Shown here in pieces: positions 22,851 through 36,796 of a DNA stretch of 64,000 nucleotides. The stretch's first letter is position 1; the number at the start of each line of letters is the position of its first letter. The translations under genes were made by a program, and so were the position numbers. The notes under the pieces were generated by a model. That model searched no databases. It had not been told where the DNA came from and was given only the letters and a program-made list of their open reading frames with translations. The DNA lies in assembly GCF_034190915.1 (NCBI RefSeq), contig NW_026947506.1, forward strand, positions 33,831,748 to 33,895,747. Direction: 5' to 3'. The stretch comes from Cavia porcellus. Lineage: Eukaryota > Chordata > Mammalia > Rodentia > Caviidae.

Positions 22851-25016
22851 TCATTTCCAAAGCAAGTTTGGGGCTTTTATTACTTATTTTATTCTTCTTA
22901 TAATCTTCAAAATATTTTCCACATTCAGAAAGTTCAATCAGGATGTACTTTAGAATTCTGTTAAATCTTGCCACTAAATCTGGAAAAAAATATCTTTATT
23001 ATACAGTAATTCTCCTATCTAAAACTGTGACATACCTTTCCATTTTCCAATTATTTTCTGAAGACCCATTCTGGTTTCTTACACCAACAGCATATGAATA
23101 GATACCATTTATTCTAAAATTGATATATATGAGCTTATTTAACTCTTTTCTACCCTAGCTTGAGTTTACAAGCTCTTCAAAATGATAAATTTGCAACTGT
23201 TTGCTTTTGGTAAGTATTTTTTAATTTACAGACTAAGTTACTATAACAAATACTTGGTTCATGCTTTTGAAATATTATTATTCTACATTTTTGTTCCTTT
23301 TCTAGGTCAAGTTTTGGTTTCTTGTCTCCATAAGATACACTATACTGTATACAGAATCACAAAAATATTTAGGTCACTGCACAGGTTTCATTGTAGCCTT
23401 CAAGTATGCACGATGGAAACCAGATGTCTTTTGTTTAATTGATAGCAGGGACATGTGTTTGGCTTCCAACACCTGACTCTTCTGAAGGAGGCTTTGGTGT
23501 GGTGTGAATTCTACTTTAGGTCCTAGCATGCTGTTGGATAAATTCTAGCCCTAAAAGTGGGGAGAGGGGTTCATGGCAATTCTGTTTTCTTACTACAAAA
23601 AAGAAAAATAAAAACACCTTGATTAGCAGTTCTCAGTCAATTTAGTATTTGAGTAATGACATATACATGTATCTTCATTTCCATTATTCATTAATGAAAA
23701 TTTCTAGCCATATTGATATACTCTCTCTACATTAGTAGCTATCTTTCATTTTTTTAAGTACTGTTTTCTCTGTCATCACAAACCAAATGATTTATAAAGT
23801 ACAATAGTATTCAGAATTTTTTATCTGAATTACTCATACAGATCTTCCTGCATCAGCAGCACTTTTAGTTCCCTTTTAGATTTGTTACCCCATCCCACAG
23901 AAACTGACGTGTGCAGAAAACCAGGTATGCAATTGAACTGGCCCAGTCTGTTTGACATATCAGACCTGTTATTGTCACAATTCCTGGGTCTGCCTGACCT
24001 GACTTCCTCTAAACTTTTCTTTTCTTTTCTTTTCTTTTTCTTTTCTTTTCTTTTCCTCCTTACTCTAACAGAAATACTTTAAACTTAGATATTTGCACAA
24101 TGAAATGCAGTTTTTAGCAAAGTTCTTTTATTTTCTTAATAACTTTCAAAGCACAGTTTAACTTACTAGACCCAGCTGACAGCTTTTGCATAAAGGACGA
24201 CATAGATGCATATGACAAAGTAAGATACATTACTATTTAATTCATGAGATTTTGTGTAATTAACTTTACATATAAGTACTCTTTGTTGGTGAAAGTAATA
24301 TTTTATTAACTTAGCATTTTTTCCTATTTAGGATAGCTTTAATGAAAACTTTTCTTACATTTCCACTTTTCTTTGGAGCATAATACATATAATTCTCTCT
24401 CAGTGTCACTACAAGGTTATAATTAGAAGCATAAATTCCTGTTCCGTGTCCCCAGAATCTCCTGAATTGCTTAATCTTTTTCTTTAAATTTACCAACTTG
24501 CCTCAGCCATGCTCTTTCAGTTCTATGGCTTCATTCATGTAATTTATTTTCAGCATAGATTGTCAGCACACCATCTCTGTCCTTCCTCCTCAGCTCTTAA
24601 GGTTAAGCATTCATATCATCAACCTTTACAGGGTAGGAAAGGGATCTCGGTACTGTCAATTGTGGGTCCTTGCACACATAGGGACATCTGAGGAAGTGCT
24701 GGCAACTCTGTCCAGATGACAGTGCTGCTCCCAGCTCCTCCTTCCTCCATCTCTCTGCCCTTTCCTCTGGGCCATCTTTGACATCTTGTCCTAAGCTTGT
24801 CGCGCTCTATCCAGATTCTTCAACCTCCATCTTTATGTGGTCCACCCTTTGCTGTTATTCATTCCTCAAACACTAATACATCTCCCTAAAGACTCTAGTT
24901 AGAAGTTTCTGCAGTGACTGATGTGTTCCTGGAGGACCTAGACAGTTGGTGGTTCCTATTTCTAAGTTAGTTTAACTTCACAGTGGGACTCTTGCACTTT
25001 TCCCTGTCGGTGTTTG
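22851..25016. other. Intron stretch with a (TTTTC)n tract at 24014-24055
   Basis: Mostly AT-rich, unrecognised sequence. The pentanucleotide tract is clear. No exon or RNA gene seen. Confidence 0.4.
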
Positions 25017-26800
25017 TTTCTTTTTCCTTTTATATTTTATTTTAAAGTAATTACACATTCACAGAAAGTTGCAAAAACTATTTAGAGAAGTTCTACATAT
25101 TACCAACAAAATGTTGTATTTTATTTTATTGTGGACCAATATTGGGACCAGGAGATTGACATTGGTACACTACATGCATAGTTCTGTGTCTGTCCTGAGA
25201 GTTGTGTGACCACCACCTCAATCAAGATACAGAGCTGTCTTGTCACCACAGGCTTATTAGTCAAATGTTCTCCCTTGCAACACTCCAATCCTGCCACCAC
25301 CAACCTGTTTCATCTCTATAATTTTGTCACTTTGAGAGTATTATATAAGTCAAATCATATGAAACATAGCCTTTTGAAATTGTTCTTTTTCACTCATCCT
25401 CATGCCCTTGGAATCTCTTCCAGCTGCGTGTACCACTAATTTGCTCTTTGTATTGTTATGCAGCTTTCCCCAGCATGACCATGATGTTAACTCCTCACCT
25501 ATTAAGGAACATCTGGATTTTGTCCAGGTTTGGATTATTGCACATAAAGCGGCTATGAACATTTTGATATGGGTTTCGGTGTAGGTATAAAGTTTTATTT
25601 CTTGTAATAAATGTCCAGGAGAGATGGACATTGAGGGTCAGATGGTAAGCATGTGTCTAGCATCTTTCTTTTCCAGAGTGGCTCCACTGTTCCCACTTCC
25701 TGTCAGTGTATAAGCGATCTAGTCTCTCTGCACATCTATTTTTTTGTTTAGTTTTTGTAGTAATAGTGATACCTTCTTGAGTTTTAATGGTTGATAACAG
25801 TTAGTGTCTTTCTGTGCTCATATGCCTCCTTGGTGGGATACTAATTATCAACATTTGCCCATTTCCTGAATGATTTAGGGGCCCCGTAAGTGTTGAGTTT
25901 GAGAGTTCTTTATATATTCTGGGTATATAACCTTTATCAGGCTTATGTTCAAAATATATTTTCTCAATTCTGCAATTGTATTTTCTCCTTTATAGCAGCT
26001 TTCACTAAGAAATAATTTTGACAATGTCTAATTTACTAATTTTTTCCATTCAAGAGTTGTGCTGTTAGTATTGTATTTAAGAACTTTATATCAAGCCTTA
26101 GGTCCCAAAGAATTTCTTCCATAGTGTCTTCTGAAAATTTTATGGTTTTATATTTTATAAAACTCCATTATAAAACTAGGCTCCATTATGAATTCATTTT
26201 GTGTGAAGCATATGGGAGTTAGGCTGAGGTTAGTTTTTTTCCCAAAGAATGTTCAGTTTTCTCCTTGCTGTTTTTGAAGACTCTCTTTCCTTCACTGACT
26301 TATTTTTGAATGTTTGCTAAAAATAAATTGATAATACTTTTTTCTGCATGTTTTGAGTTCTTTATTCTGTGCCATTCTGTGTCTTTCTATCTGCCATTGC
26401 CTCACTGTGTGACCTCAAGAGCTATATAAGTCTCAGCATCTAGTAGAATGATCCTTCTACTTTATCCTTTTTCTTTTCAAAATTATTTTAACTATTCTAA
26501 TTCACTTGCCTTTCCGTATTTCCTTTAGAATAATTTTTGCTATGTCTAAAATAAGCCTTACTGAGATTTTAGTAAAGCCTACAGAATTGTTTGGAAAAAA
26601 CTGGTAGTTTTACTTTTTTGAGTGTCCTAATCCACAAACTTGGTACGTCTCTCCTTTTATTTAGAGCTTTGTTTTCTTTCCTCAATATTTTTGCAGTATA
26701 TTTGGCATACAAGTCCGGTGCATATTTGCTCAACTTTCAGCTAAACATTTCTGTTGAGAAATTATAAATGGTATTTTGGTTTTAATTTAGATTTTCACTT
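25017..26800 (-). mobile_element. Ancient L1 (L1M type), antisense, ORF2 3' half plus 3' UTR
   Basis: Long colinear antisense match: 'aattacacattcacagaaagttgc', 'aatcaagatacagagctgt', 'cacataaagcggctatgaac', 'gagttctttatatattctgg', 'aggtcccaaagaatttc', 'ttttaactattctaattc', 'atttggcatacaagtcc'. It covers reverse-transcriptase-downstream sequence to the 3' UTR. All frames carry stops. Confidence 0.85.
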
Positions 26801-27097
26801 ATTCACTGATGTTATATGGAAATGGAATTGGGAAGAGAGAGAGGACTGAGAGATATTGGTCAAAGGACATAAGAGTTCAGTTAGACAAGAAGAATAATTC
26901 TAGAGATCTTTGAATATCAGAGTGATTATAGTTAATAATAATATATCATATACTTGAAAATTGCTAAGAATAAATTATAATTTTTCTCACCACAAGATAA
27001 ATATGTAAAGTAACACATATGTCAATTAGCTTGATTTACCCATTCTCAATATATAAGTATACACTGAAGTGCCATTTTGCACATCATAAATATTGTC

Positions 27098-27495
27098 TTG
27101 GTTACTTTTCTCTCATTGCTGGGACAAAATACCTAACACCCAAAATGAAGAAAGGAAAGATTTATTTAGCTCACAGTTTGTGGAAGTTTCAATCCATAAT
27201 TAGCTGACTCCAAGGTAAGATGGCATGGCTCTGGGGTAACACTTCAAGGAGCAGCTAGCAAAAGCAACCAGAGCAAATGAAGGGGAAAAACAAGTCTCTT
27301 CTCCCTTATATTGTAAGCAAGCTACCACCACTTCCCCTATACCCCTGGTGTGTATAGCACTCATACCACCTCTGTGCCCTCCTCTTACACAGGCTGAGGA
27401 TATTTACAAAGTAAAGATCTTAACTCCCTGCCGAGTCTCTTGAGAAGTTAAATTTCTAAACTTCTCAAGTTAACATAATATATCAACCATAACAT
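27098..27495 (-). mobile_element. MaLR-type LTR (ERVL-MaLR), degraded
   Basis: 'ttggttacttttctctcattgctgggacaaaatacct', then 'aagatttatttagctcacag', and an end 'atatatcaaccataac' follow the antisense of a MaLR LTR. Non-coding, solo-LTR-like. Subfamily not determinable by eye. Confidence 0.5.
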
Positions 27496-27787
27496 ATATT
27501 TGATATTTTAAAAGTAAATTTACACTATTTAAGCTATAAGAGGAAGGAGGGAAGAAGAGAAAGAGGGAGAGAGGGAAGCAGGAAAAAATTGTATCTTGAA
27601 GCCCTTGCTAAAGATTATTGGTTCTATGAGTTGGTGCATTGTTGTTTTTTAGATTTCTTGGTATTTGCTATAGACACTATGTTATCTGAAAGTAGAGACA
27701 GTTTTACTTCTTCCTTTCTGACTTGTATGCCTTCATAGTGGTACTCAAAGTGTCCCTGTTTTTTCAGGGAGCTTTTTCAGGTTGATT

Positions 27788-27856
27788 TTTTTTTTTTTTT
27801 TTTTTTTTGGTACCAGGAATTGAACTCAGGACTTTGTGCTTGCCAGGCAGGTGCTA
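27788..27856 (-). mobile_element. 5'-truncated ID SINE with 13-bp target-site duplication
   Basis: A 21-nt T tract is followed by 'ggtaccaggaattgaactca' and 'ttgccaggcaggtgcta', i.e. only the 3' half of an antisense ID. The 13-mer tttcaggttgatt flanks it exactly (27775-27787 and 27857-27869). Confidence 0.88.
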
Positions 27857-27869
27857 TTTCAGGTTGATT

Positions 27870-28632
27870 CTTGAGTCTATTTGCCATGAATTAATCTTTA
27901 CTTTCTCACTATGTGCTACAAGAAGTTTGAGTGTCATCTGTACATTTTGTGCTCCAGATGTATCCTTAAGAATTTCTCCCAAAAGCCTTTCTTCCTTTTC
28001 ATAGTAAATGGCATTTCAAGACCACAGTCTGGGCATGGAGGATCAGAGCGATCACCATTAACCACAAGTTCCCCATTGGATTCTGACGATTGTCTAGTCC
28101 CTTGACACTTACTTATCTGTATCCTCCAATAACTGTTCAATACTTGTTTATCAATGAGTAAATGAAATAATGAAAATTTCTGGCCTTTTATCCTGTTCAG
28201 AATTTAGTACTTAGTCCATTGTAGCCATTTTGGTTTGGGTGGCTAGTTAAATGCTGCTTGTGGCAAATATAAAATGCTTGTTGAAAACTATGAGACTAAG
28301 AATAATAAATACATCACAACATAAGGGACACCACTGTTATTCTCTAAGAAGACAAGTAGAAGTGATACTGTTTGATGTTACTGTGTTATGTTCATCAAGG
28401 AAATTAACAGCATGATTATCAAAAATGCAAGAAGTGGAGACAGTTGGAGAAAACTGTACAATGCCTTTTATCCTATTTTTATCCACTTCCCCTGTTTTTA
28501 TTTTCATGTAGAGTAGTTAGCATGAAGGATGATGTCACCTAAATATACCTGCTGCCTATTTCTCACAGGTGCATTGTCATGATTAATAATGTGTGCAGTA
28601 TGCCTAGACTTTTTCAAAAGGGTCTTTTGTAA

Positions 28633-28634
<2 letters not shown>
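27870..28634. other. Intron stretch, nothing recognised
   Basis: About 760 bp without a supported element. Confidence 0.4.

Positions 28635-28683
<49 letters not shown>
28635..28683. repeat. (TG)n microsatellite, about 24 units
   Basis: Uninterrupted alternating TG of about 48 bp. Long pure tracts are usually length-polymorphic and can adopt Z-DNA. Confidence 0.97.
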
Positions 28684-28685
<2 letters not shown>

Positions 28686-31600
28686 TGGGGGCATATCATC
28701 ATTCACTCTAACAAACCTGAAGTGGCCTGCTTATTTTCTTATTTTAGACTCATCCTAAATATTCAAAACAAGGGATTTTATAAAGCTTTTCCTGGGAGAA
28801 TCCAAAGTCATGGCTCTTGAGAAAAAAATATACCATATCTCCAAAGCAAAAAAAAGTTTTCATACTCTCCAGCTACTGAAATTAGGGTTTTTGTTTCTAC
28901 TTCTTGTTAAATGGGCACATGGCTGTTACCTAGTGGAGAAAAAAATTCTATGAAAGAAACTAAGAAGGCCTGACACTGGGGTTCTGTCAGATTAGAAATC
29001 TTTAACCCCAACTTACATAGGTGATATGTAAAGGGAGATTTCTCTGAGATCTCAGCTCCAGCTTACCTGCCTAGCATGAGAGCTCCCACTGAGATCTGGC
29101 ATCTGGGACTTCAGTTATGGCATCCCTGTTTCTTAGGGCCAGTAGTATAGCACTCACCCCTGCCTGTTTCATCCTCATCACCTGTATATTATCCAGGCAC
29201 TAGGGGAGCCCTGGAGAGTCAGGGAAGGAGGTATCCCAAGATGCAGCAGGACAAGGTTTGGAAAGTATGTTATTCCTGCCATCTGGTTTACCTGGACTAG
29301 GGACAGGAAAGGTGGCATAAACTAAGAATAAGAGACTTGAAAGGAAAATACATTTAGGGCAAGGACTGGATCCCAGTCTTTGCTCTTCACCTTCTGGTAG
29401 GAGAGTGGGGTCCTTTACCTTTAAGCCTCAGTTCCCTACTGAGGAGACAGCAACAGTAGCCAGCAGGTTGGCTGTATTTTGAGTGTATTCTGGATGTATA
29501 AATTGTTTTTTAAACATTATTTCATGTAAAAGATGGGTAGCATTATCCCATTCCAAAGACAAGGATCTGAGGATTAGTGTCACTACCTGAGCAGCTTGAT
29601 CAGGGTTACAATGTCATGTGGCTGAGAAGCATTAGCAAATAAACCACTATGTAGCTGCCCTGAATCCAGACTCTCAGTGTCAGCAACTGGCTGCTGTTTG
29701 GGAATACAGGTACTTGTGGCACTTCTATGAGGAGGGACTAGAGAATATATGGGTTTCCCGTCCCTTAGAAGGCCCTTTGGAAATGCCCAGGGAGGCTTCT
29801 TCCTGTCATTACCATGAGGAGTGCAGAGCAGAGGGTGATTGAGAACGGTTAAAAGGGAGAAAGTCTGGTGCTTCTTCTGAGCAAAGCAACTGGAAAATTA
29901 GGACTTGGGGAGATGGGCCCAAAACAAATGGACTCAGGGCGTTAGTCATATGCTAGGAAGTCTCTCCAGACTCTGAAAAGGAACACTCACTGGTATCTTC
30001 TTTCTGCCCTGGCTAATGGCTCAACTTCATTCACATATCAGCACGTTGGGAACAGTCCCAGTACAGGTGTAGATACCACAGGGCCCGCTGTTCCCAGCCC
30101 AGTCTGCAGAAGGGGCTGCTCTACTCTGTGCAAGGGAAATTCATTCTACTTACAACACTTGGCGAGTCTTCCTGCAGATCAAATATAGAGTCCAGGATTT
30201 TAAATAACCCCAAGCCTTTTGCATAATTAGCTTTTCTCCCTTGGATGCTTCTACCATTGCCCCTCACTTGTTTGCCAGGACAGTGTCCAAGGAGTGAAGG
30301 TTCTGGCAGGTGGTGTGATAGAGCAGAGAGCCCAACAGCCACTCTATTTACACACATGCTTTGCCTACTGTGGTGGCTTCCAGGAACAAAAACATTGCTG
30401 AAAGAAAATAGGGCTTTCTTCTAGGTTTATTTCCATCTCTCCTATTGACAGGAGTTTTATGTAGAGGATGATGCGGTCTCGTTGCAGCTTGGGAGCCCTG
30501 GTTCTCCAGGAGGCATTCAAAGGCCCCCCTGTCTCTGAGATCAGCTGTCACACTGGAGGCACAAGTTGGTCTCAGCCATCACAGGTGCTCCCATCTCTTG
30601 GGCACAGCTTTGTCACTTAGTAATCAAAAAGAGTTTAATAAAAGACTGAACTCTTGGCAATAATTATGCTCCTTCAAAGAGGAGCTAATGCAGAGACAGA
30701 CGTGAAAGGTGGAGAACATTCAAAAAAGCAATTTGCTCTGCTTGTAATTTTCGAGTATTCCTCCGTGATTATTTGCTTTTAGAGAAGAGCTGACTCATTT
30801 ATCGCTGCTGCTCCCAATGCTTGATCCTGCCATGGAGACATAAACCTATGCCAAGAGGATCCCATGGAGCTCAGGTCAAGTGGTCTGCCCATGCACCTTC
30901 GTCGGCACAGGGAAGAAAGGCTCTTGGATGTCTTGGTGTGAAGAAAGAATAATGTGGGGAAAACTGTGGCTGGAAGTGTGCATTTTTATACCTCCAGCTT
31001 TCTCTCCTCAGTTTTCAATGTCAATGAGTGCCCAGATAGCTCCATTTGCCAGGGGTGCAGGGGTGAACAGCCATACACTCTTGTTCGTGACTACTCAAAT
31101 CCTTTAGGTCGGCAGCAGCACTATTCTTGATCTTTTGTCAACTTGGTGAAAAGTGTCTTGCTTAGCCATAGCACATTCATTTAATTTGTGGTCCAGTTCT
31201 CTATTGTTTTTACTTTATCCTTGTATCAAATGAATGAGCTCAGCTTTGTCTGTTTGCAGAGTATTGCAAGAAGAGTAAGGCTCAGGAATGACCCATGCAG
31301 AGAAGTTCATGTTGGTGCCTTCTGCCTTGTACATGTCTGCCATCTATTTTTAATAGTTTCTAGTTTGAGTGCATTTATGCTCTGGCTGTACTATATTATT
31401 TAAAAAGATCTTAAAACACGTATTCCACACATTTTGATTAAGTCTTATGTCTTTTTTTCTAATTCTTTTTATTTAGCAGGAAAAATTGCTTTGGTAAAAG
31501 TTTATATGTGTAGGTCTTAGCTTTGTATAATTATTATTCATTCCTGCCTTTTTCTTGTGGATAGCCACACCAGGAATTTGGTATGGCCATTTATTTATGC

Positions 31601-33751
31601 CTTGTCCTGGAATAATTAGTCAAAATAACAAAGGGCTTCTGAATATGAGTGTGAACTAAATACAAATGGACAGAACATGCTTTTTAAATTAGCTGGAAAT
31701 CTTAAGAAATACTGCTATAAATAAAAAATATAAGTTTTGTGGAAAACCCTGATGAAATAAATTCTTTACCTTTATACCAACAATTATCCTGAAATCTACT
31801 CCTTTTCCATGCCTCATCCAAGGCAGTGACTTTCCTAGAGAAAAGGAATAATATGTGTACATGAACACAGGTTGAGGACAACAGGGACAGGTCTCTCTGC
31901 TGAGTCACTACACTTCATACCTGAGCAGATGGCTGTGTTTTGAATGTTAGAAGCTTCCTGGTCATTTGGTGACTTTCATGTGATAATTCAGGAAGCTAAC
32001 ATTGTTTGTACAGATGTCTATTAACTCAAGCTGTAGAAAGCATTTAGCTCCCACACTGGAAATTTGACTGCATCTATTGTTTTGTTGCTTGCTGTTCATC
32101 CTCACTACATTTAATGGATTTCACTTATTGGATTCACACTTCACAAAGGCCTTTTGGATGTTAGTATTGTTGTCCCCATCTTACAGGTGCAAAAATTGAG
32201 TGGTGACCCCAACGGAATAAATCAGACACAGATCTGATTATAGTTCCATTGCTCCATCCAGGGCAGACTGTGTGATCTCTTAAGGAATCTGTATATTAAC
32301 ACAAAATGTTGTGATAACTTTATGAGGATACTTCCTATCCATTGTTACGTTGTTCTGGAGGGATTATAAGGCATCTTCTCTGTAGAGCATTTTAAAGTTA
32401 CATCTGCCACAGGAAAGGTTCTGTAGTAAACTACCTTGGAATTTTTGCTTTGCGTGGATCTCTATAATATAAACTGTCCCCAGTCTCCTCCCTCTCTAGA
32501 AAGTACAGGATATCCTTCATTGCATAACCACATCTTGCAAATTTACTGGCTGCCTTCTTCCCCCCAGATGTATGCTTTGGTGTATACAGTGGAACTAAAT
32601 CACAGTACCACTTGCTCAGGACTCCTTGTGACCTGTGCTAGAGGTTTATGCAGTCATTCAATGAACACAAACCAAAACATTTCTTCTGCTGGTTTTAAAT
32701 TTTGAGAAAAAAGTTTCCCCAAGTTTTTCCTCCTTGCTTCTACACAGAGCCAGAGGTGGGCAGCAAATGTTTGTCTCGTGATTCAATAAATGTGTCACTC
32801 TTAGCATTTACCCAGTATCCAGGGACTCATGATTGCCAGAACTGCTTAGAAGCAAGTTTAGCTCTTGTAATTATATAGCTAAGGCAAATTCTTTAATTCA
32901 AACTTGTCTGCTTTGAACTTGCTACTTAACTGTGAGACTTGAGATACAGGTTAGGATACAGTCAGAATACCAAACCTTGGAACCAATCCATGAAATAATT
33001 GTTTAGTGAAAATAAATATTTCAAACATTTTAATTTTTTGAAGGATTTGAAAATTAATGTGCTACATTTTCCTGTACTCTGATTTTTTAAATATACTTGA
33101 ATGTCAATCAAAACTTACCAAATTCTACTTTAACATTTGAAAGACCAAAACAGCAGTCTTACATTATGCTTTTGTATTTTATGGGAAGAGTTCTTATTTT
33201 ATTCAGCACTACTGAATCTTTATCATAATGTATAAATTAGTGTGTATATTACCACCTCAGTTAGTGTTAAAAGTGTCAGACATCAAAACATTTATTTGTG
33301 ACCAAAGGTGATTTTTCTTTTCATGGACCAAAGGATGGGTTACCTTCCAGGACATGAAAATGCTTTTGGACATCTCCTGGAACTCCTCCCATTGGTTCAC
33401 AAACACTCTTGAGGGATGGTTTTTAAAGAGCTTCCTGTCACTTCTCATAGTTTATAAATAATCCAGTCTAAGCTCCATGGAACATAAACAGTGGATTCCC
33501 TTGCACTCTGACTCAGGTCTAGGTATCAAGTAATTGCTTACTAAATAGTAAATAAAGGTATTTTGATTTGGTTTCTGTGAATATATACCCTTACTTTCTG
33601 TCTTCATTTTCAAGTATCTACAAGGCACCTATTGGACTGTTTTTATTAACCATAAACCTAGTTCTCTAAGATTACTTTGTCTGTGTCACATCTCTGAAAA
33701 CAAATGATCTTCTGTAGAATAGGGAACACTACATCCCCTGGATGTTGGCAG
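28684..33751. other. Intron stretch with scattered MIR-like fragments
   Basis: Probable antisense MIR pieces at 29500-29660 ('attatttcatgtaaaag', 'attatcccattcc') and 32120-32250 ('ccccatcttacaggtgc'). The rest is unrecognised. 30600-30830 is a homeobox-site-rich AT segment that may be conserved noncoding sequence (see findings). Confidence 0.4.
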
Positions 33752-33926
33752 GTGTGTTAGTCACTTTTCACAGCACTGATACCTGCAACTTAAAGGAGGA
33801 GAGGTTTTTTTTTAATTAATGATTTTGAAAGGTTAAGTCCATGACAAGCTGACTCCAAAACAGAAAAAGCATCATGCTGGAAGGCCTTGGTGGAAACAGT
33901 TGTTAATGGCAGCCAGGAGGCAAGAG

Positions 33927-33985
<59 letters not shown>

Positions 33986-34310
33986 CAGAGAGACAGAGAC
34001 AGAGAGACAGAGAGAAAGAAAGAGAGTAGGGAACTAGACTCAATCCTTAGTGTATCAGCTGTTAAAGGCAATAGATTGGTTTCTCCTATACCCTTCCAAG
34101 TCATACCATTAATGACCCTCTTTCAACCAGGCCTCACCTTTAACACCATATTCAGCTATGAACTCATTCATGGATTGATCCACAGCAAGTATAGAGCTCC
34201 TATGATCCAGTCACTTTCCAAACGTCCCACTTTTGAACACATGACAGTTTCAGAGAATATTTGGGTTCTAAACCAAAGCAGCAGGTATTACAAGATTCTC
34301 AAATAAGCTG
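33752..34310 (-). mobile_element. MaLR-type LTR, degraded, split by a purine tract
   Basis: 'gtgtgttagtcacttttcac', 'ttaaaggaggagaggttt', 'ggcagccaggaggcaagag', then after the (GA)n tract 'aaccaggcctcacctttaac' and 'gagaatatttgggttctaaacc'. It has the same general layout as 27098-27495. Confidence 0.55.
33923..34026. repeat. (GA)n followed by (GAGACA)n simple repeat
   Basis: Pure AG dinucleotides at about 33930-33977, then an interrupted AGAGAC array to about 34012. It creates arginine/glutamate and serine/leucine repeat ORFs on the two strands that are not genes. Confidence 0.95.
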
Positions 34311-36796
34311 GCCCTTCCTACCACACACTGTAAGGGGTAGGCTTAGACATCTACCTATAGGGCCATTTTTCCCTAAGGGTATTTTTGATCAATGCTGATG
34401 GTCCATAGCCACACAGAGGTCCTTTCTGCCTCAAGTTTCATCTTTTCTGAAGAAAGAGAAATATTTTGTTTGATACTTCGTGAACATATTGGAATCAAGT
34501 AAAAAATGCCCAGAAGCACTTGGAAGTACCTAATGGAAATACAATCCTTTCCTGACCTGCAGCATTTTCTTTCTTAGTGAGTCAGCTGTTAAAGGCAATA
34601 GACTGGTTTCTCTCCTTTGAAAATCTTTCCTGTGTTTATAGATAGTACCAAAGAGACCCTCTAACTTATTCTCTATGAACCCAAGATCTATTTTCCTGAG
34701 CTGTATCTTATTTCACTCACATTGGCCTAAGGTTTTTTTTTCCCCCTTTATTTTACTACTAACTCAATGATTTAGAAGTTAGAATTATAAGATTTTATTT
34801 TTATTGCAGAAGTAAGATGGAAGAAGACTAAGGAAATCATTTTATATAAAACCATACATAGGTATATTTCAATACAGCTAGAGAAAATCTCTTTGGCTGA
34901 ATACTATAATTTTCTTGTAAAGTCAATGTAAGTTTTAAATGAGTGCTTTAGAATTATGTTCTAATAAAGCCAAGCATTTTATATTATGGAGAAAGTATTA
35001 AACCTTAGTACCATAATTACTTAGCATGCCCTTGCATTTCTTTAAAACATGTTCTTCTGACAACAAAACTGATAGTTGTTTGTTGTCAACATGGAAAGTA
35101 TTTTAAAATACAGAATGTAAAAGAAAATAACTTGCAATCTTACCACTCAGAAACCAAGCTCTGTTACCGTTTATGTATGTACACACGTAAAAAGTCATAC
35201 GTGGAATTTTGTCTATGCATAGAACACACTTTTTTAAAAAATCCTACATGAATGTTATTAAGCAGGCTTTTTGAATCTGTATCAACATGCTGTTGTTATC
35301 TGGTAGCAGAAACTTTGACTCGAGCAAATTTGAACATGGCTGATATGTATTATATGATGAAATAGAACATAAGAGATAGGGTGAACTGCAGGATGGATGT
35401 TTCATTGATTATCAAAGACCGAAGTACTTCACATTCTCTGATACCAGTATTGTCAGCTTCATGCTGAGGTTGTTTCCCTCAAGGCCATAAAATTGCCTCC
35501 ATTATTACCTGGGACAAAATGACCACAATCCAAGCCTGCTACTAGAACAGACAGCCACTTCCATTGTAGCTTTGTGGGGCTGAGGCAACATGGTCACTGC
35601 ACATCACTAAAAAATAAAAATGTAAATCTGTGCAAATTCTCTGCCTGGTGAATTGGGTATGCTGGGTGAAATATAGTCTTGAAACACCAAAGGATCTTTT
35701 AGTCTATACTCTTATTTCCCAAACACAGAGATGCAGTGAGTGAGATGTGGCATTCTAAAGGGAACTGTCACTAAAGGACAGTCCCTCCACAGGGAAGAAT
35801 GTTGTATGTCTGTTTTCTGATCCTCATCAGAGCGCTTCCAGAGTCAGACAGCCATGCCAACCAAGTGACCTCTCATGAAGAATTTGGTTTAATAGCAAGC
35901 TTTCCCTTTGGACAGCTTTTTCAAAAATCCTTGGTTTTTATGCATTGTATAAAATTATCCTAAGAAATGACTGTTCACTCAGGGTTCCCATAGGACATAA
36001 TACATTTTAGGTCTATAGCTAACTTATTTCATGTCTTATTTAAGAAAATTTCCCTATTAGGAAGTTTTCAGTTTTTAGATGCATAAAAATATTTCAAAAG
36101 AATTTTACTCTAATTATTTATGACTCCTTTATAGGTTCTTTTATAGAACCACAGAAATTGTTCCATTTTATTTTAGTATATGTTATACTGGCACCTAAAA
36201 TTAAATATGAATATTTACTACACATGAAGTTACACATTTAATAGTATAATTTTAAAACTAGATACATAACTTTGGCTTTAACATTTGATTTTTATAATAG
36301 TGATTTCAAATATGCCTATTAATTCTCAGAATTAGTCTTTTAAAATGTCCACTAATTCTCTGTATTATTTATCACATTGTTTCAAGAGTATTGAAAATTT
36401 AAAGGCACATAAAAATAAAAATACTAAGTTTTACATCTATTAGGGTTTTATTTTAAGCTCTTTTTCTTTGTTTTTAATTTCTCTACTTGTTTAAATCGAT
36501 CTTCATAAAAGAAACTTTATTACTAAAAAAGGCACTGTAAAAATGCTAAATCTTTGGAGAATGTTTACTAAAAAATTAATTCCCTAGAAAAAGATTTTTT
36601 ATCCAAATCTTCCTAAACAGAGGACTTTTACAAAGGAAACTAATTTTTAAAATGAAAATAAAATATTTAAATGCATTCATCTCAATTTTCAGTACTGATA
36701 ACTATGATTTAGGAAAAGAACCTATTTTAGTGATGTGCAGTGATGGTGTCCCTCGGCCCCTGGCTTTGCCCCCACTGGTTGGCATGGTTGTCTGAC
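34311..36796. other. Intron stretch, AT-rich, unrecognised
   Basis: A 40-bp block at 34572-34616 duplicates 34045-34087 (see findings). No other element or exon supported. Confidence 0.4.

Noticed and set aside
28638..28820. MCVCVC... ORF
   Set aside because: Translation of the (TG)n microsatellite.
31940..32000. Inverted gaagcttcctg / caggaagct pair
   Set aside because: Arms are short and interrupted; consistent with chance.
33887..34306. 139-residue + strand ORF and a 104-residue ORF on the other strand
   Set aside because: Both are read through the (GA)n tract (RE and LS repeats) inside an LTR-like element; no protein family.
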